From: Phlebiopsis flavidoalba
Taxonomy: Eukaryota > Basidiomycota > Agaricomycetes > Polyporales > Phanerochaetaceae
Direction of reading: 5' to 3'
Assembly: GCA_035772785.1 (NCBI GenBank)
Contig: JAOCPU010000088.1
Span: 1-64,000, forward strand
DNA length: 64,000 nucleotides
Under the pieces are notes generated by a model. That model saw nothing but the letters and a program-made list of their open reading frames with translations. It was not told where the DNA came from and did no database searches. Below, piece by piece: positions 36,153 through 48,636 of the stretch (positions are counted from its first letter, which is position 1; the number at the start of each line of letters is the position of its first letter). The position numbers and the translations under genes were made by a program.

Positions 36153-36826
36153 CAAGGGGGACGCATAAAAAATTATGTGATACACAAATGACCGGAATTT
36201 TCGAAAAGTTGTCCGGGATGGGGTCCCTCCCCTACCACCTTGGGGCCGTATTAACTAGACTGATTCAATCGCGATTAGCACATTAGCATCACGTTAATGC
36301 TTTTATGATATAGAACAGTAATAATGGTTTCAGAACTTGATTTTTTTTCTCTCATGCCTGGTGAAGTCCCGAAATTCCTGTCTGCCAGGAACATGTCCAT
36401 CACAGTGATACCACACCTCCCGAAGGGCGGATTAGCCTCAGAAGCCATAGCGACGGTTGCCGCTCGTGCCAATACCACAGGATGCCCAGAGACGCGCTGC
36501 CCAAAAGCGGGCAATGTATGATGAATGTAGTGTGGCTCTGTTGCAGATACAAGTGCAAACAACGCTGCATGCCTCCCTGGTCGACAGTGTTTGATGTTAG
36601 GGTTACCAGAAGCTAAATACTTCTAAAGTTGCCGTGTTTTGGATACTCTGATCAGACAGCTATAAAATAATAATTATAACGGATATTGTTTAAACTGAAT
36701 AATAATAAATTTTAGTTTCTGTGCACCCCTGACCCCTACCATCCTCTCTTACCCAGTCCAATCCGTGTTAGGGGCGGCTTAATCTGCTGACTGCCCCATT
36801 GTTCGACCCGATTTTGCGACATCGGC
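36153..36826. other. No gene recognised
   Basis: Directly after the satellite comes a G/C-rich segment (about 36155-36250) containing TGTGATACACAAATGACCGG, which looks like the end of a dispersed repeat. The rest is AT-rich. Confidence 0.3.
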
Positions 36827-39550
36827 ATGCCCAACCTTACGGCGCTTGGGCATCACAGCGGAAATGGCCGATCACACGCGACACGCTTGCAGTCAACTCG
36901 ACTTTGGGTTTTCGCTCTCTCCTTTAATCAACTGATGACTATGCCCTCCTCTTCCCATCGACACTCCTCTCGTACGCCCCCCGCTCGACGTCCCCCCTCT
37001 CGAACCTCCCTCGTTAGACCGCCTTCTGCTCGACCACCAGGCACAACGTCGCATGCTAGCTATCGCTCTCTCGAGAGAAGTCCCACGCCAGCGACCCCGA
37101 GCATTCTGAAGATGAGGAAGAGCTTGTCAATAAACACGACGAGTTCTTGCTCGCTTTAGAAAACTTCAATCCTCGTACTTCTGAGCCCCAGTGTAGTGTT
37201 TCGGCAGACATTGCATGCTCAACCCCTTAATCAAATTTGTGCTCTGCAGGACGGAGGGCCCACTCAGCAAAAATATTTAAGGGAGGGCGGTGGGGCTGCC
37301 CGCTGTGTTGGTTTCTTGCAGGTTCTATCTTCGATATACGCCGGGCAATGTGGACATGTGGTCCATATCTTGCCACTGGTTGCGCTCAGCCCGAGTATTT
37401 TGAAGAGATGTGAGTGTCTCTTTTGTTTTGGATAACATGTTCACCAGCATATATGCACCTGAACCGTGCCATATATGCTTACTAACGTTGCATACTATTT
37501 GCGCAGAGATGATGAAAGCGAGCACGAGGACACCATCAAGGACATGAAGAAACTCCTATTCGAGGCCATCCCATGCCTCCAGGCTAGGTCCGACACTCAT
37601 GGAAGATCGAAGATTTCTCGACAGTAGAACAGCCTCATCCGTCTGGTGAGCTTGTCATTTTACTTATCCGACAATTAACTCACATCTTTATACTATGGCA
37701 CAGCTGTCTTCTTAGCCGCATTCGCTGCAGCACGTCGTGATGACGTCAAGACTCTCCGATCAAGAGTCCTTGGCTGGATGACGATTCGATAGTGCCTGCT
37801 TCATCTCCCGGCAGAGCCACTTAACAAAAAGGATTCCACCAAATCTGTCCGAGGATTTTTCCGCACGCCGCAACAGGATGGCTTCTTGTGTCACATCGAC
37901 AAGCTTTGCCCGCTTCGAAGAAAACCCAGACAGGTAGAGCAACATCCATATCAGTCACTCGAGTGCTTACCTGTTTGGTTGTAAGGTTCTGCAATGACGT
38001 CCAGAGGGCAAGATTGCGCTCAAAAGTCTCACACTGGGCCACGGCATATCCCGCTTATCCTCATGGTTGGACAGGAGAGTACGCTGTGTGCAGGGAGGTG
38101 GGAATTCTGCAATAAGGATTCCGCTGGCCCCCCGGATCATCGAGATTCTATGCACCTTATTATTATTTACCTCTGGTTTCATCTTGTTTCGCCTAAAGGA
38201 CATCTCATGACGGATGCGGAATTCGCTCACTGGTCACGGTAAGCACTGTATATTCGATACAGTCGCTTACTCAGGCTAACGGACAAGACAAAGTATTGCT
38301 ATTCGGTGTGCATGTACACTGGGCCGGTCCAACTCGTCGCAAACGGTGTTTGCCTAGGCCCGCAGGCTCCGCGTCGAACAGTGGGCGCACATTGCGTTGT
38401 GCTGACAAGCGTACTTGCGCCCTCACGCGACTGCAAGAAAGTCTTAATATGGCCCCAGTGATGATAGCCAATGCAGCAGTAATGGTACGAGTCATTATTG
38501 CGGTCGATGACATCAATAACCACCATCATCATCACACTACCAGACTAGGTTTGCGCACTCAATAGTCAAGAGTCGTGGCAGATCGAAGACTGCCATCGTT
38601 CAATCTCTCAAGGTGTTGCACTCTCTAATACTTCAGCGTCAAGCTGTTTGACGACGAAGCCGATCCTTGGGTGCAAGACACCTTGGATTGGTGGGAAAGG
38701 TGTGTTCAACCCTTTGAGGCGCATATATGCTAACAATTCTGGCTCGGAAGGCGTGGTGAGTGGGGCTTCCTCTCGCGCGAGCAAAACCTCAATCAACTAC
38801 TCAAGACGATGAAGAGAGCTCTCTCGGTACAATTGCTGAGCAGCTTGCAGCTCGCAAGGCTGCCATCGCTGCTGCCCGTGCCTCTGCCACCACTATGGAT
38901 CCTCAGTCTGGTGCCGCTCAGTCCTCCCCCACTCGTCGCTCTTCCCATGCTCCTACTAATGCAATCAATCACCCACCTGCCAGCGTTGATCGCAGGACTC
39001 CTCGTCAACGCTCACTGTCAAAAAGCCCCACTCAGAGTCCTGCCCCCAACTCTCCTAGCCGGCCATCGACTCCTGTACAACAACCCAACAACAGGACACG
39101 CGATCTATCTAGTATGAGCCCCTTGAGCCCTCCGAGAGACAACAACTCCTCGGAGTTTCAAGGCACTGAATCTGGTCGCACACCAGAGCTAACGCGTTCG
39201 CCAGAGCGACGAAGCAACGAGGGTGATTCCATAGAGACCCTTCCAGCACGGACTACGGTGAGTAAGAACTATATTCAACAACGTGGACTAATTCCTCTGA
39301 ACATCTCCTAGGATAACCGTGACAATGTCCGCGCCGAACGCCAAGTGCCTTCCCGTGGCCCGCCGTGGCAAACGGCCCTCTCCCCTGAACGTCAACAAAC
39401 ATCTAGCCACAAACGCTCTCGCGGGACGGCGTCCCGGTCAATTTCAGCGTGGCCGCCCCGACTACTCGTCGTAGTACCAGGACTACAGTAGTATCGCGCG
39501 AGCCTTCACGAGAAGATGCGCCCTCAGAGGATGGGTCGGACGCAGCCTAG
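36827..39550 (+). CDS. DUF6698-like protein with long Ser/Pro-rich tail
   Basis: The plus strand carries an N-terminal Ser/Arg/Pro-rich part (near 36940), then EHSEDEEELVNKHDEFLLAL near 37100, KDMKKLLFEAIPCLQAR near 37540, AAARRDDVKTLRSRVLGWMT near 37730, SVRGFFRTPQQDGFLC near 37845, RARLRSKVSHWATAYPAY near 38010, GWTGEYAVCREVGIL near 38065 and SVKLFDDEADPWVQDTLDWW near 38638. This succession matches the basidiomycete DUF6698 domain as I remember it. The tail is Ser/Pro-rich (near 38840-39250), crosses an intron at 39257-39311 and ends EDAPSEDGSDAA with the stop at 39548-39550. Several frame changes and one TAG (near 37627) interrupt it. Function is unknown; the start is uncertain (36827 or 36936). 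It lies inside the block that splits the DUF6697-like array and runs opposite to it. Confidence 0.5.
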
Positions 39551-39555
39551 ACTTG

Positions 39556-39640
39556 TTGCCTTGCCTCTTGCCGACTCGTCTTGCCTCTCGGTGACTTGTC
39601 TTGCCTCTCGGTGACTCGCCTTGTCTCTCGTCGACTCACC
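39556..39640. repeat. 20-bp minisatellite after the DUF6698-like gene
   Basis: About four units of TCTTGCCTCTCGGTGACTTG stand head to tail just behind the stop codon, so they would fall in the 3' UTR. Confidence 0.75.
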
Positions 39641-39947
39641 TCGCCTTTTCCCACAGCAGCCTTAGATTTTTCGTCTTGGCCTCCTGCTACTCAGCCTCTC
39701 AGTTGCCCACATGCTTTCTGTGTTTCTTGACCGCTTCTTGTGCTCGCTTGCTCGCATCCCTGCATATTTTCTGCTGTCTGTTTGTCCCTTGCTCGATGCC
39801 TCTGTTGTACTTTTTACAGCCCAAGTGGAATATAATGTGATTATTATTATATTGACATCGGAGCTTTTACAAGTCCAGAATGTGTGCCTACAAATAGCAA
39901 CCGATTCCGTGCAAGGCAAGCTAGGCCTGTGAACTCGTGCACGCAAA

Positions 39948-40115
39948 AATAGATCAACTCTATCGTGCACGATAAAGTTGCTAAACGCTTCCACGCACGG
40001 CAATCTTGGAAAAGTCGACCGTGCACGACAATGTTTGAAAAGTCGACCGTGCACGTCAGACGTTGGTAAACACTCACACCGTGCACGATAGCGATTGGCA
40101 CCTTTGCCCTGCACA
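39948..40115. repeat. GTGCACG-containing degenerate tandem repeat
   Basis: The palindromic core CGTGCACG recurs at least five times at roughly 25-35 bp spacing, with two neighbouring units sharing AAAAGTCGACCGTGCACG. Confidence 0.7.
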
Positions 40116-40672
40116 GTGAGGCTTGATATAGCGCGGCAGCCGATGATCAACTCGGTAACCTGCGTAACCTCGCAATACAAATTCTCACCTTATGTGCTCA
40201 GATTTCCCTAGCAAGCGTTGAAAATGATCTCGCATGGTCTAGTTAAATCTACTTTTGTTTTTTCTTCCGATGCCGCTCGTACTAGTAAGGGCATTGTGGC
40301 GTCCTGATCTCGGGCGGAAGGGTTCCAGCAACCCGAGGATAAGTATAGGTGAGATCTTCGAAAATTGGACTACACGGGAGACATTAGCCTCAAGTATTAC
40401 ACCATTATAATGTCAGAAGAAAGAATGGTCTCAGTGTATGTCGTTCTTTGACCGTCACTCCCGCGTAGCGTAAGTAAATCATCTTGAACCGTTGTTGAAC
40501 CGTGCTGCTGTCATCGTCGTTCGAAACGAAGGTTACCTATAACATTAAATTTAAATAACTACGATACAGTAACAACAGGGATTTCTTAAAATTCAAAAAA
40601 TGTCCAAAATACGCGAGGAACGAGCAACGCAAGAACAGCCAGAGTGAAACAAGAGATGAAGCCTGATCCAAA
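40116..40672. other. No gene recognised
   Basis: Downstream flank of copy 2; no conserved frame is seen. Confidence 0.35.
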
Positions 40673-42770
40673 TTACTGGCCCCGCTGTCTTTTCGCCGGC
40701 TGCTCAGGATTGGAGCACCCTTGCCGCTTCTCACCGCGGTTTACACTTTTTGCATTACCCATCGCCCGCATGTCTAGCAGCGCGCCGCGCGCTAGTTCCT
40801 CGTTGTATGACACATATTGCAGCTCGAGATACTGTCTACCTCGACCTTCCCCTGCTTGAACATCTGCTGCAGCTGCCCGCGAACGCCAGGCGTGAGTAGA
40901 TTATACTGCGTGCGGCTCTGGGAGCTGTGAATCATGAGGGCTTCCTTCATCTACATAGATTAGAACATCTTTGTCAGTACCGTGCGGCTCCGCTAAGGTC
41001 TGAAGACCAAAGACCCAGCTAAACTCACCGCAGCGGTCAGGTTCGAGTAGTCTGCCGTTGTCATGAGATCGACGCGTGCGCAAAAGAACGTTCCAGCGTA
41101 GCATATGCCTGAAGGAGACGTGTAGAACAGCTCCCGGGTTTTCCCAATCATACGGTTCAGGCTACCTCGCGAGGGTGTCAAAGAGACGGGGAGTATTGTA
41201 GGTGACTTATATTGTGATCGTGCGCCGACTATGCGTGCGAGACCTTCGTGAAATGGGTAGATGACACGCTCGGGGAAGTGAAGAAAACCGTCAGGAGCCC
41301 TGTGCAATTGATATGTAAAGCGTGCCACGAATATTCACAGGGTGTTGGTGCTTACATTAGCTCCACAATGTGCTGTGTTCGTAATCCGCCTTCGGGGTCA
41401 GTCAAGGAAGAATGTGCCGTGCTTCGTAGGCGTACCTTGGGCAAGGTGAGGGGAGCCGCGGTCATAACTCAAGGGGAAACATGGGCTCGAAAGCGCCTTG
41501 GCAACAACCTCAAACCAAGGCTCCCGGCGTATCTGGTGGTTGGAGTCAACTATGCAAACTGCCAGCAAGATACGGAACCTACATTAGCCGGTCGCTTATG
41601 CGTTGCGGTATCCCTCAACTGAGTTGGGCTGACAGGCGAATTGGATGTAGAGGAAGGCGGTGGTCGCGGTGGTCCATTGTCTATGGACAGATGAGGTCGT
41701 TTGTACACATCTGAGAGTTTGCTCAATGCTTCTGAAAGATCGAGGTCCCGCTTTTGCAAGTCCTAGACATGAATCATATCGATGATTAGATGAGAAAGCG
41801 CGCTTTTTCAGCCTTGACTTACTCGAGAACAGTCCGCAAATTGTTTCTTGTAGTGCTGATGCTTCTGCTTGGCAAGTTTGAGTTCATCTTGAAGCTCCCT
41901 CTCCTTCAACATCTCAAGCGTCAGATGAGATCGAGATATCTCATGTGACCACATACTTTATTGCTAAACGCAGTCTTCTGGGCTCTCATCTCAACTCTGA
42001 GCGCACCGAGCGCGCGCCTTTCTTCCTGGATAGTATCTTCAGTGTCGACCAGTTGCCGTTGAGTCTGGGTGTAGGCAGCTTTGAGTTGTCTTTGCTCGGA
42101 TACGAGGTTCTCGAGTTCTCGCTCGAGTAGACCGATTTGGGTGTTGAGCTGGTGGGCCGCGGCCGAAGACTGCATTACAAGGCAACACAGAATGTCAACA
42201 TGAGTGGACTCGAGACGCGAATTGGCGATGCAGCGCACCTGGCAAGCACCGGTGCATTCTCCGTGCCCGAGGCCGCTAGATACGCAGCTCTGATCTCTTT
42301 CAGCGTGTAGACCTTCTATGATTCCTTGTAGGTCCGAGTTGTCAGCTCGTAACGAAGAGATGGTCTATGCGTGTGGGTAAGTAGCGGCGGAGAACGCATG
42401 TACAAATGTGCACACCTTCTCAGCATCTTCAAGTGCTTTCTCAGTATCCTACAAGGCGTGCTCAATTTGGGACGTGAACGAGACATGGGAAAAGGTACCC
42501 TGAGCTTCCTATGCTCCACATCCCTTTTGCGTGGGTCAAAGCTTTCAAGTTGTGAACGTCGCAGGCGGTCAAGTGTTCAACGCAGACCACGGCATTCTCC
42601 TACAGTTGGTTCGTCTTATGAGTCAATTATATGTTATGTAGATTATCAAAAGTTTTGCAGACGTACCTTTTCGCGAGTTCTCGAGATCCTTTCGAGCCTC
42701 CTTGAGCCTGCCGTTGGAGCATCTTGACCAAGCTCTGGGCAAACTCGGGATCATGTATGAGGTCGTCCAT
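40673..42770 (-). pseudogene. Coiled-coil paralogue family (DUF6697-like), copy 2
   Basis: The start at 42770 gives MDDLIHDPEFAQSLVKML; one base then shifts the frame to NGRLKEARKDLENSRK. Exons follow with GT-AG introns: ENAVVCVEH, a second one-base shift, LRRSQLESFDPRKRDVEHRK, DTEKALEDAEK, then NSDLQGIIEGLHAERDQS with GHGECTGACQ, a long coil (QIGLLERELENLVSEQRQLK), ELKLAKQKHQHYKKQFADCS, and DLQKRDLDLSEALSKLSDVY plus a Pro-rich linker. The C-terminal domain (about 41330-40673) has GKTRELFYTSPSGICYAGTF and FCARVDLMTTADYSNL, then QLQQMFKQGKVE, YLELQYVSYNEELARGALLD and the basic tail PAKRQRGQ. This is the clearest copy for exon structure. At least three single-base shifts are seen. Function is unknown; the C-terminal basic cluster could be a nuclear signal (inference). 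Confidence 0.6.
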
Positions 42771-43432
42771 TGTTAGGCGTGGGGTCGCGTGACCATCGAA
42801 GTTGGAGCAAGCTAAGGTGTTACAAAAGATGGCAGACACACGAAGCACCACTGCAAGACGGATGATCGATGAGATGTGAGGAAGAGGCAGAGCAGGTCGT
42901 CGGACGCGTCCATCACGAAGGTTCATTGTGCGCCAGATCTGGCCAAGCGATCTACAGTGGCCTGGCGCCTACTTGTAGCGTGTGGCGCTGGGGAAGTTGA
43001 ATGCCCGGACGTATACGAGATTTTTTGTGCGAGGTGAGGTCCAAGACCACGCCTCACCGAGTCAATTAAAAGCGCCTTCCGTATCATAATTACTCGCATC
43101 GCATTTTGAGACCACGAATCCCGCAGGTATAGCGAAAGAAACCGCTGGCCGGGTTGGTTCATGGGCGGACGTAAGCAGCAAGGCAGGGGTGAACCGGGCG
43201 TGATTGTGCCTTACCATTGACCATCGCAGGGCTATCGTAAAACAAAGATGACCAGACTCTTTTGAGGATTTCTGCGGCGACCCGGCGTCGACCCGGTGCG
43301 GGAGCACACGATGGCAAATTACCTAGGCCTGGCATTACGTCGAAAGGGGAAAATTTATGACGAAATACGTATCTAAATAGCGGATAAATAGTTGCAGATA
43401 TGCGGCCAGGTATCACTCTTCATGTCTCAGCA
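42771..43432. other. Intergenic between copies 2 and 3
   Basis: This is the 5' flank of copy 2 and 3' flank of copy 3. No gene is recognised. Confidence 0.35.
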
Positions 43433-45549
43433 TCAGCCGCCAGCGGCGTGGACTGCAGGTCGTAGCCTCTTTAGCACGGAAGCCCCTTCGGAAGCGGAAG
43501 GTCGTTTCGCTGCCGTAGTCGGGTCGTAGTAACATCTTGTGGCCTGAGCCCCATTTTGTTGATCGCGGCAAAGAAAGGCTTATTGAAGCCGAGATATTGC
43601 ATGTGGAGATATTGCACCTTTGCTATGCCGAGGAGGTACCAGTTTCGTAACCGACTGAGGTCAGCGTCGGGCTATGCATTCGTATGATCGGCCTTGGATG
43701 GGAATGTATGTCGTATGATTGCGTCTTTGGTCTAGATGCATGGTTGGCACAGGTAATACTAGGCCATTACTAGGCTCACCTGTTTCGATAGCTTTCTGTA
43801 ATCCGCGTAATTAATTTCTTCTACAGCCGTGCATAAAAAATAATCCGGCGTAGCATATCCCGTTGTCGGTATGATAAAACACCTCTTTCGTGTGGCCGAT
43901 CATAAGACCTAGCTCTCCTGAAGGGCCCCCAAGCTCGATGGGATCGGCACCTTTGCAATGAGCCATGGGAGCTAATAGGCGAGCGGACTTCTCCCCTGCA
44001 GGATACACACGACGCGATTTGGGCAGGACAATAAGGTTGCGTTGCTGGTTTCTGCGCGAACTGCATAAGTGACACCCACAGGTCACATATTCCGACATCC
44101 GCTTACATGAGAGATTTGATGGACTGATTTTACACTGCGTCAGCTATGAGATATAACCTAATAAGGATGCGCTTACATGTGGCAGGTTCAGTGGTGAGCG
44201 CGGTACGGAGATCGGCAAGCACGGTCTAGAAATTACGTAGTTGACGACTTCGTACCATGGCTGCCGATAAGTCGTGTTATAGACGGTTTTATGGCAACGT
44301 TAGCGAAAGAACTTACTTCTGACTGCGCGTTGCTTCTATTCACTTGTTTTTGAGCTGCGAGTACTCGCGCGTCAGCGGATTGTTCAGCAGCAGATTGATT
44401 TGTTTTCTGAATAAGTGATGATGAATTCGTGAGGTGGAGATTTATTGAGTAATAAATACCATCTCGGAGGCGGCGTCACGCTTACTCAGTTCGCCAAGCA
44501 GCCTCGTGATGCGGGCTCGTTGTTCAGAGCACAGGCGTTCACGGGCCTGCAATGCATTCTGCATCTTCTCAATGGAAGCCTTAAATCGCGTGGATTCGGC
44601 ATTGCTTCCATCAAGTTGAGTCTGTAGGCTTTCGGCTTTCGCTTTCAGCTGCTCGCATTCAGCGGCGCTCGCGCTGAGCTGGAATTGCACATTCTCAGCA
44701 CGCGACATAAGGAGATCATTGTCAACCCTGTGCTGGCCAATCTCGTCGTGAAGGGTTTCGTGCTGGTTTTTCAGGTGTTGGATTTCGGTTTTCCGCTCGT
44801 CGAGCTCGCTTTGCAGATTATCCACACGAGACTTCATTTGTTCGCACTCGGCAGCTAGTTGGCCGAGTTGGACCTCGAAAAGCTCAATTTGATCCAAGGA
44901 GTGCTGGTGCTCGAGAGTCTTCTTCTCGAGCTGGACTCTTAGCTCGCTTTGCCTCCTCTTGCAGCTTCGTAGTCATGCGATGCATCTAAGAGATTGGTTT
45001 CATGGAGGCGTACTACGTAGATAGAAGACATCTTAGTACTTACTGAGCAATTGTCTCCTGAGCATTCGACGGGCCGTAAATCCCCACTGCGATCATTTGC
45101 TCCAGAGTTATAGCCTTCGATGATGCCGAGTAAATCTGCTTTCTCTTCGTTGATACGGCGATTTTCCTATGAAATGCCGTGTGACAAGACGCCACCATCG
45201 AAAGAGAAACCCATACCTCCAGGGTGTTCGCTAATTCCGCGCGAATTTGCTGTATATTCATGATAAGTCAGTGCATCGAAAAGAAAAGAAAAATGGCCGT
45301 CCCTACGTTTAAGCAACTCTTTTTCCCGGGGATCGTCTGCGCGGGAAGGCTGTTCTTGCCTGCAAGCTAGTTCGGCCTTATAAGCTTCGTTTTGCTAATA
45401 CCTAGGTCAGTAGCAGGTTCTGCATCGTCATGATCACGGGTACATGCCTCTTTCAGCGCTTCTAGCGCACTGCGAGTCTCCCGAAGTTTGTCGTTTAGCA
45501 GCTTGATCAATTGGGGAGCAAGGTCCGGATCACGGAGAAGCTCGTCCAT
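43433..45549 (-). pseudogene. Coiled-coil paralogue family (DUF6697-like), copy 3
   Basis: The start at 45549 gives MDELLRDPDLAPQLIKLLND then KLRETRSALEALKEA. Next come EQPSRADDPREKELLK, QIRAELANTLE, NEEKADLLGIIEGYNSGAND with PVECSGDNCS, and a long uninterrupted coil at 44897-44442 (IELFEVQLGQLAAECEQMKS ... RARITRLLGELSKRDAASEM) with heptad-like spacing. The C-terminal domain has MIGHTKEVFYHTDNGICYAG; an A6 run at 43835-43840 (T on the coding strand) then shifts the frame into CTAVEEINYADYRKLSKQ. After an intron, TKDAIIRHTFPSK is followed by an in-frame TAG, then LRNWYLLGIAKVQYLHMQYL, GFNKPFFAAI and the tail TAAKRPSASEGASVLKRL. The stop is at 43433-43435. It is very similar to copy 4 in the C-terminal part. 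Confidence 0.6.
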
Positions 45550-45965
45550 CCTTCCACAGACTCGCTTGATATATCGTGGTGTTGTATGACGTGGGACTCG
45601 TGCCTGTGGAAAGCGCAGATGACAAAACGGCGAAAGAAATACTTTGCTCGGACATTGCCGACAGATGATCGAATATTGCCATGTGGATGCGCAACCTGTT
45701 TTGGCAAGAGCTTCGTGGCGCAGGCGCTTCGTGATCGACTGCACAGCCTCGGCCGAAATGCACGTTCGGCTGGATTGTCATCTTAGCTTTGAGGTCGTCT
45801 ATAGATCGCAACGCGTTGAAAATGAATAAACCCGGTACAACATGTCCGTGATGTGCGCCCAGGATCAGTGTCAATCCCAAATTTGGTAAGCATTACTGAT
45901 GATTGAGACCAATAAATCGATTGAGTACGTAGTACATACGGTAAGCAACCAATTTCACAGTTCGA
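45550..45965. other. Intergenic between copies 3 and 4
   Basis: 416 bp of flank. No TATA box or repeat stands out. Confidence 0.35.
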
Positions 45966-48090
45966 CTAGGATTCTTTCGTTCTCTTCGAAAACAAAGTTT
46001 CCTTCCGAAGCAGATGGTCGTTTTGCAGGCAAGGCGCTTGCAGAGACCCAGGCGCGGAAGCGAGAGAGTGTCTCGTATCGATGAGCGCATTGCAAAACGG
46101 TTTGTTGAAGCCGAGATATCGCAGATGGAGATACTGGACAGTAGCTCTGCCTTGAATATACCAGTTCCGGAGTTTGTTACGGTCACCGCTAGTGGCCTTC
46201 TTCTGTTCGGTAGATGATGGGGAACGTATGGTCGATGATAGCTTCCTTCGTCTATAGTTATAATTAGCGAGATAGACACCGAAGGAGTAATCACCTACCG
46301 CTTTCGAAAGCCTTGTATACTCCGCACCATCCATCTCTTTGATTTCAGTGCATAGAAAGACGCCTGCGTAGTAGATACCGCTAGAAGTGTGATAGAACAC
46401 TTCCTTCATGTGACCAACCATCTGTACTAGACTCATCACAGACTTAAGGCTTCCAGTGCTAAGTGTGAGGGGTAGAGCCAGCAGCCAATCTTGCAGTAGG
46501 CCTTCGGCGCTAGTAAGGAGACGCGCTCGAGAGGTAAATTAGCCCCTTTCCTCCGAGGGGATTATACATCATGCGGTCTGGGCATGAAAGAACAGTATTG
46601 TTGCCGCTGAAAATACCCAATCAGCAACTATAACAAGAAAATAAGACGGGCAGATCCGATCACTGGCAGGACATGTGGACTGACACGAGAGCCTATGATT
46701 TCCTGGTTATGGCAGGATTCGATGAGATTGGGGAGTGGATATAAGACTTCGAACAAGACTTACTCCCGGGATAGTTGAGCGGAGTCAAAGGGAACTTGAA
46801 GCTGGGAAGCAGGTTCGTGAGAGGACGTAGCTAAACGAGTCACGAACCACGGCTAGAAGCGGCGCACATCATTCCCCAGCGTCCTTGAATGAGTCAGCAA
46901 TAACCACCTCGGATTGCGTAGCACTACCATCCGCATAGGTGGTCGTGGAGCTTGAAGATTAGATTCCGTATTTGATAGCGGCATGACTGTTGAGAGTGAG
47001 GGTTATGTTTTTCCTCAGCACGTGTGTTAGCCCCGGGGGGATCCTAAACGGCCACGGGCAGCAAGATGCCGACAGGATAAGCAATCCAACTTACGCCCTT
47101 AAAACGATCTAAACGCATCTTGCAATCTGCCAATTCCTTTGAGCGTGTTCCAGTCGCGCTGGCGCAGCTTCTCAACCTGAGATGGGTTGTCACCAAAGCG
47201 TCCGAAAGAGTTTTAAAATACAAGACCCATTGCCTGTTTATCATGCGAAGAATTATTCCATTCGTTCAGCTCCTCACGTAGTCTAGCATTCTTGTCTTGT
47301 AACTCGCGACACATGTCCGTCTGTCGTCGGAGTCCACCGCGTAGATCCTGCGCACGGGCCTTCCACTGATCGCATTCGACCCGCCGAGTTCATCTAGTCG
47401 AGTTTGAAGAGCTTGGAAGCAGGGCTTCCGCGGCCACAGTGCTGTTGCCTTGCTGATTCAACTTCGCATGAAGGTCGCGTGAATCTCCGCTTCGAGAACA
47501 AACGACCTTTTTGCCTGTCTGCTCCGGTACTCACTGAGCTGAATGTCAAAGCCGAATGAATATTCAAATAACTTACTGAACATACTTCTCCGCGACACAT
47601 TTCATCACCCGGGTGCTTGTTCTGCAGTTGCTCAGTGCTTGCGTTGTAACCATCAATGATCCCGAGTAGATCTGCATTCATCGCCCCTCAGCCGGCGGAT
47701 CTCATGGGGTCCACGTTTCACTATACAAAGAGTAAGTGAGCCCAGAGAAATTCCTACCTGGTGCGCGGCTTCCAACTCTTGCTTCGAGCTCTATGTGCTA
47801 TTACATATGCATGACTATGCACCGGGGGGCCATTACATCCAACGTACGTGGAGCAACTCATTGCTATCCGAGGTGGTACATTGCTACTATTCTTGACATG
47901 AGCAAGCTCCAATTTGAGCGATTCGTTTTCCTGGAATTGAGTCATAGTCAGCGATAGGCAATTCTGATGCACCTCCCCACGAACCGTGTTCGACGCTCTC
48001 AAGGCTCAGTGCGAACTTACTTGAAGTTTTGTCTTGTAAGATCTTAGCTAGTTGCGGAGCGAGCTCAGGGTCATCAAGTAGTTGTTCCAT
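45966..48090 (-). pseudogene. Coiled-coil paralogue family (DUF6697-like), copy 4
   Basis: The start at 48090 gives MEQLLDDPELAPQLAKILQD; an intron (donor GTAAGT) leads to ENESLKLELAHVKNSS. Then HIELEARVG, MNADLLGIIDGYNASTEQLQ with GDEMCRGEVCS, and a coil (ECDQWKARAQDLRG, CRELQDKNARLREELNEWNN). The C-terminal domain reads VGHMKEVFYHTSSGIYYAGV, FLCTEIKEMDGAEYTRLSKA, TKEAIIDHTFP, then NKLRNWYIQGRATVQYLHLR, YLGFNKPFCNALIDTR. The end is ambiguous because two frames are protein-like (KRTKES with stop at 45966, or ALPAKRPSASEGNFVFEEN as in copy 3). Frame changes also occur in the coil. Copies 3 and 4 look like the most recent duplicates. Confidence 0.6.
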
Positions 48091-48636
48091 CTGACAAAGA
48101 GACCACGAGAGATAATTAACGCGAGGGATACCCTTCGTACTGCGTTCAAGTTTGTTGATGGGACTCAGAGGATTGAAACGGCATAACGTCGCGTCATGCC
48201 GGGCCACGAGCCAAGGGCACAAGCAGTCTCAGATCAATTATGATACAACGCCGATCAGAGATACGCGCCCGCTATGCCAATGGCGTGCAGAGGGAGAGGC
48301 TTTTGTTACGCAAATCTATCCTACATAGCGACTTCTTCTTGTGCCCAGACCTAAGTACGCGTGATGCGCCGAGTCCAACGACTATTACAAGGGTAGCGCA
48401 GTAAAGCGTTGACAGTAGAGTTGGCAATCCGACCGCATAGTCTGGAGACAAGACTATGTACCTGCAAGCCATACTGAGAACTCGACGGCGGTTTATAGCT
48501 CGATACTGATTGCTGTCCATGGCTCGTGAATGTCAGTATTATCTTACGAATATCTTTCTGTCGTTTTAGCCAAGTCGCTAGTCTTTACAGTGTCGTTTCG
48601 GTGGTCTGTAAAGTCCACTCGCGTCACAACCTTCAT
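48091..48636. other. Intergenic between copies 4 and 5
   Basis: No gene is recognised. A minus-strand frame of 82 codons here has no motif. Confidence 0.35.
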
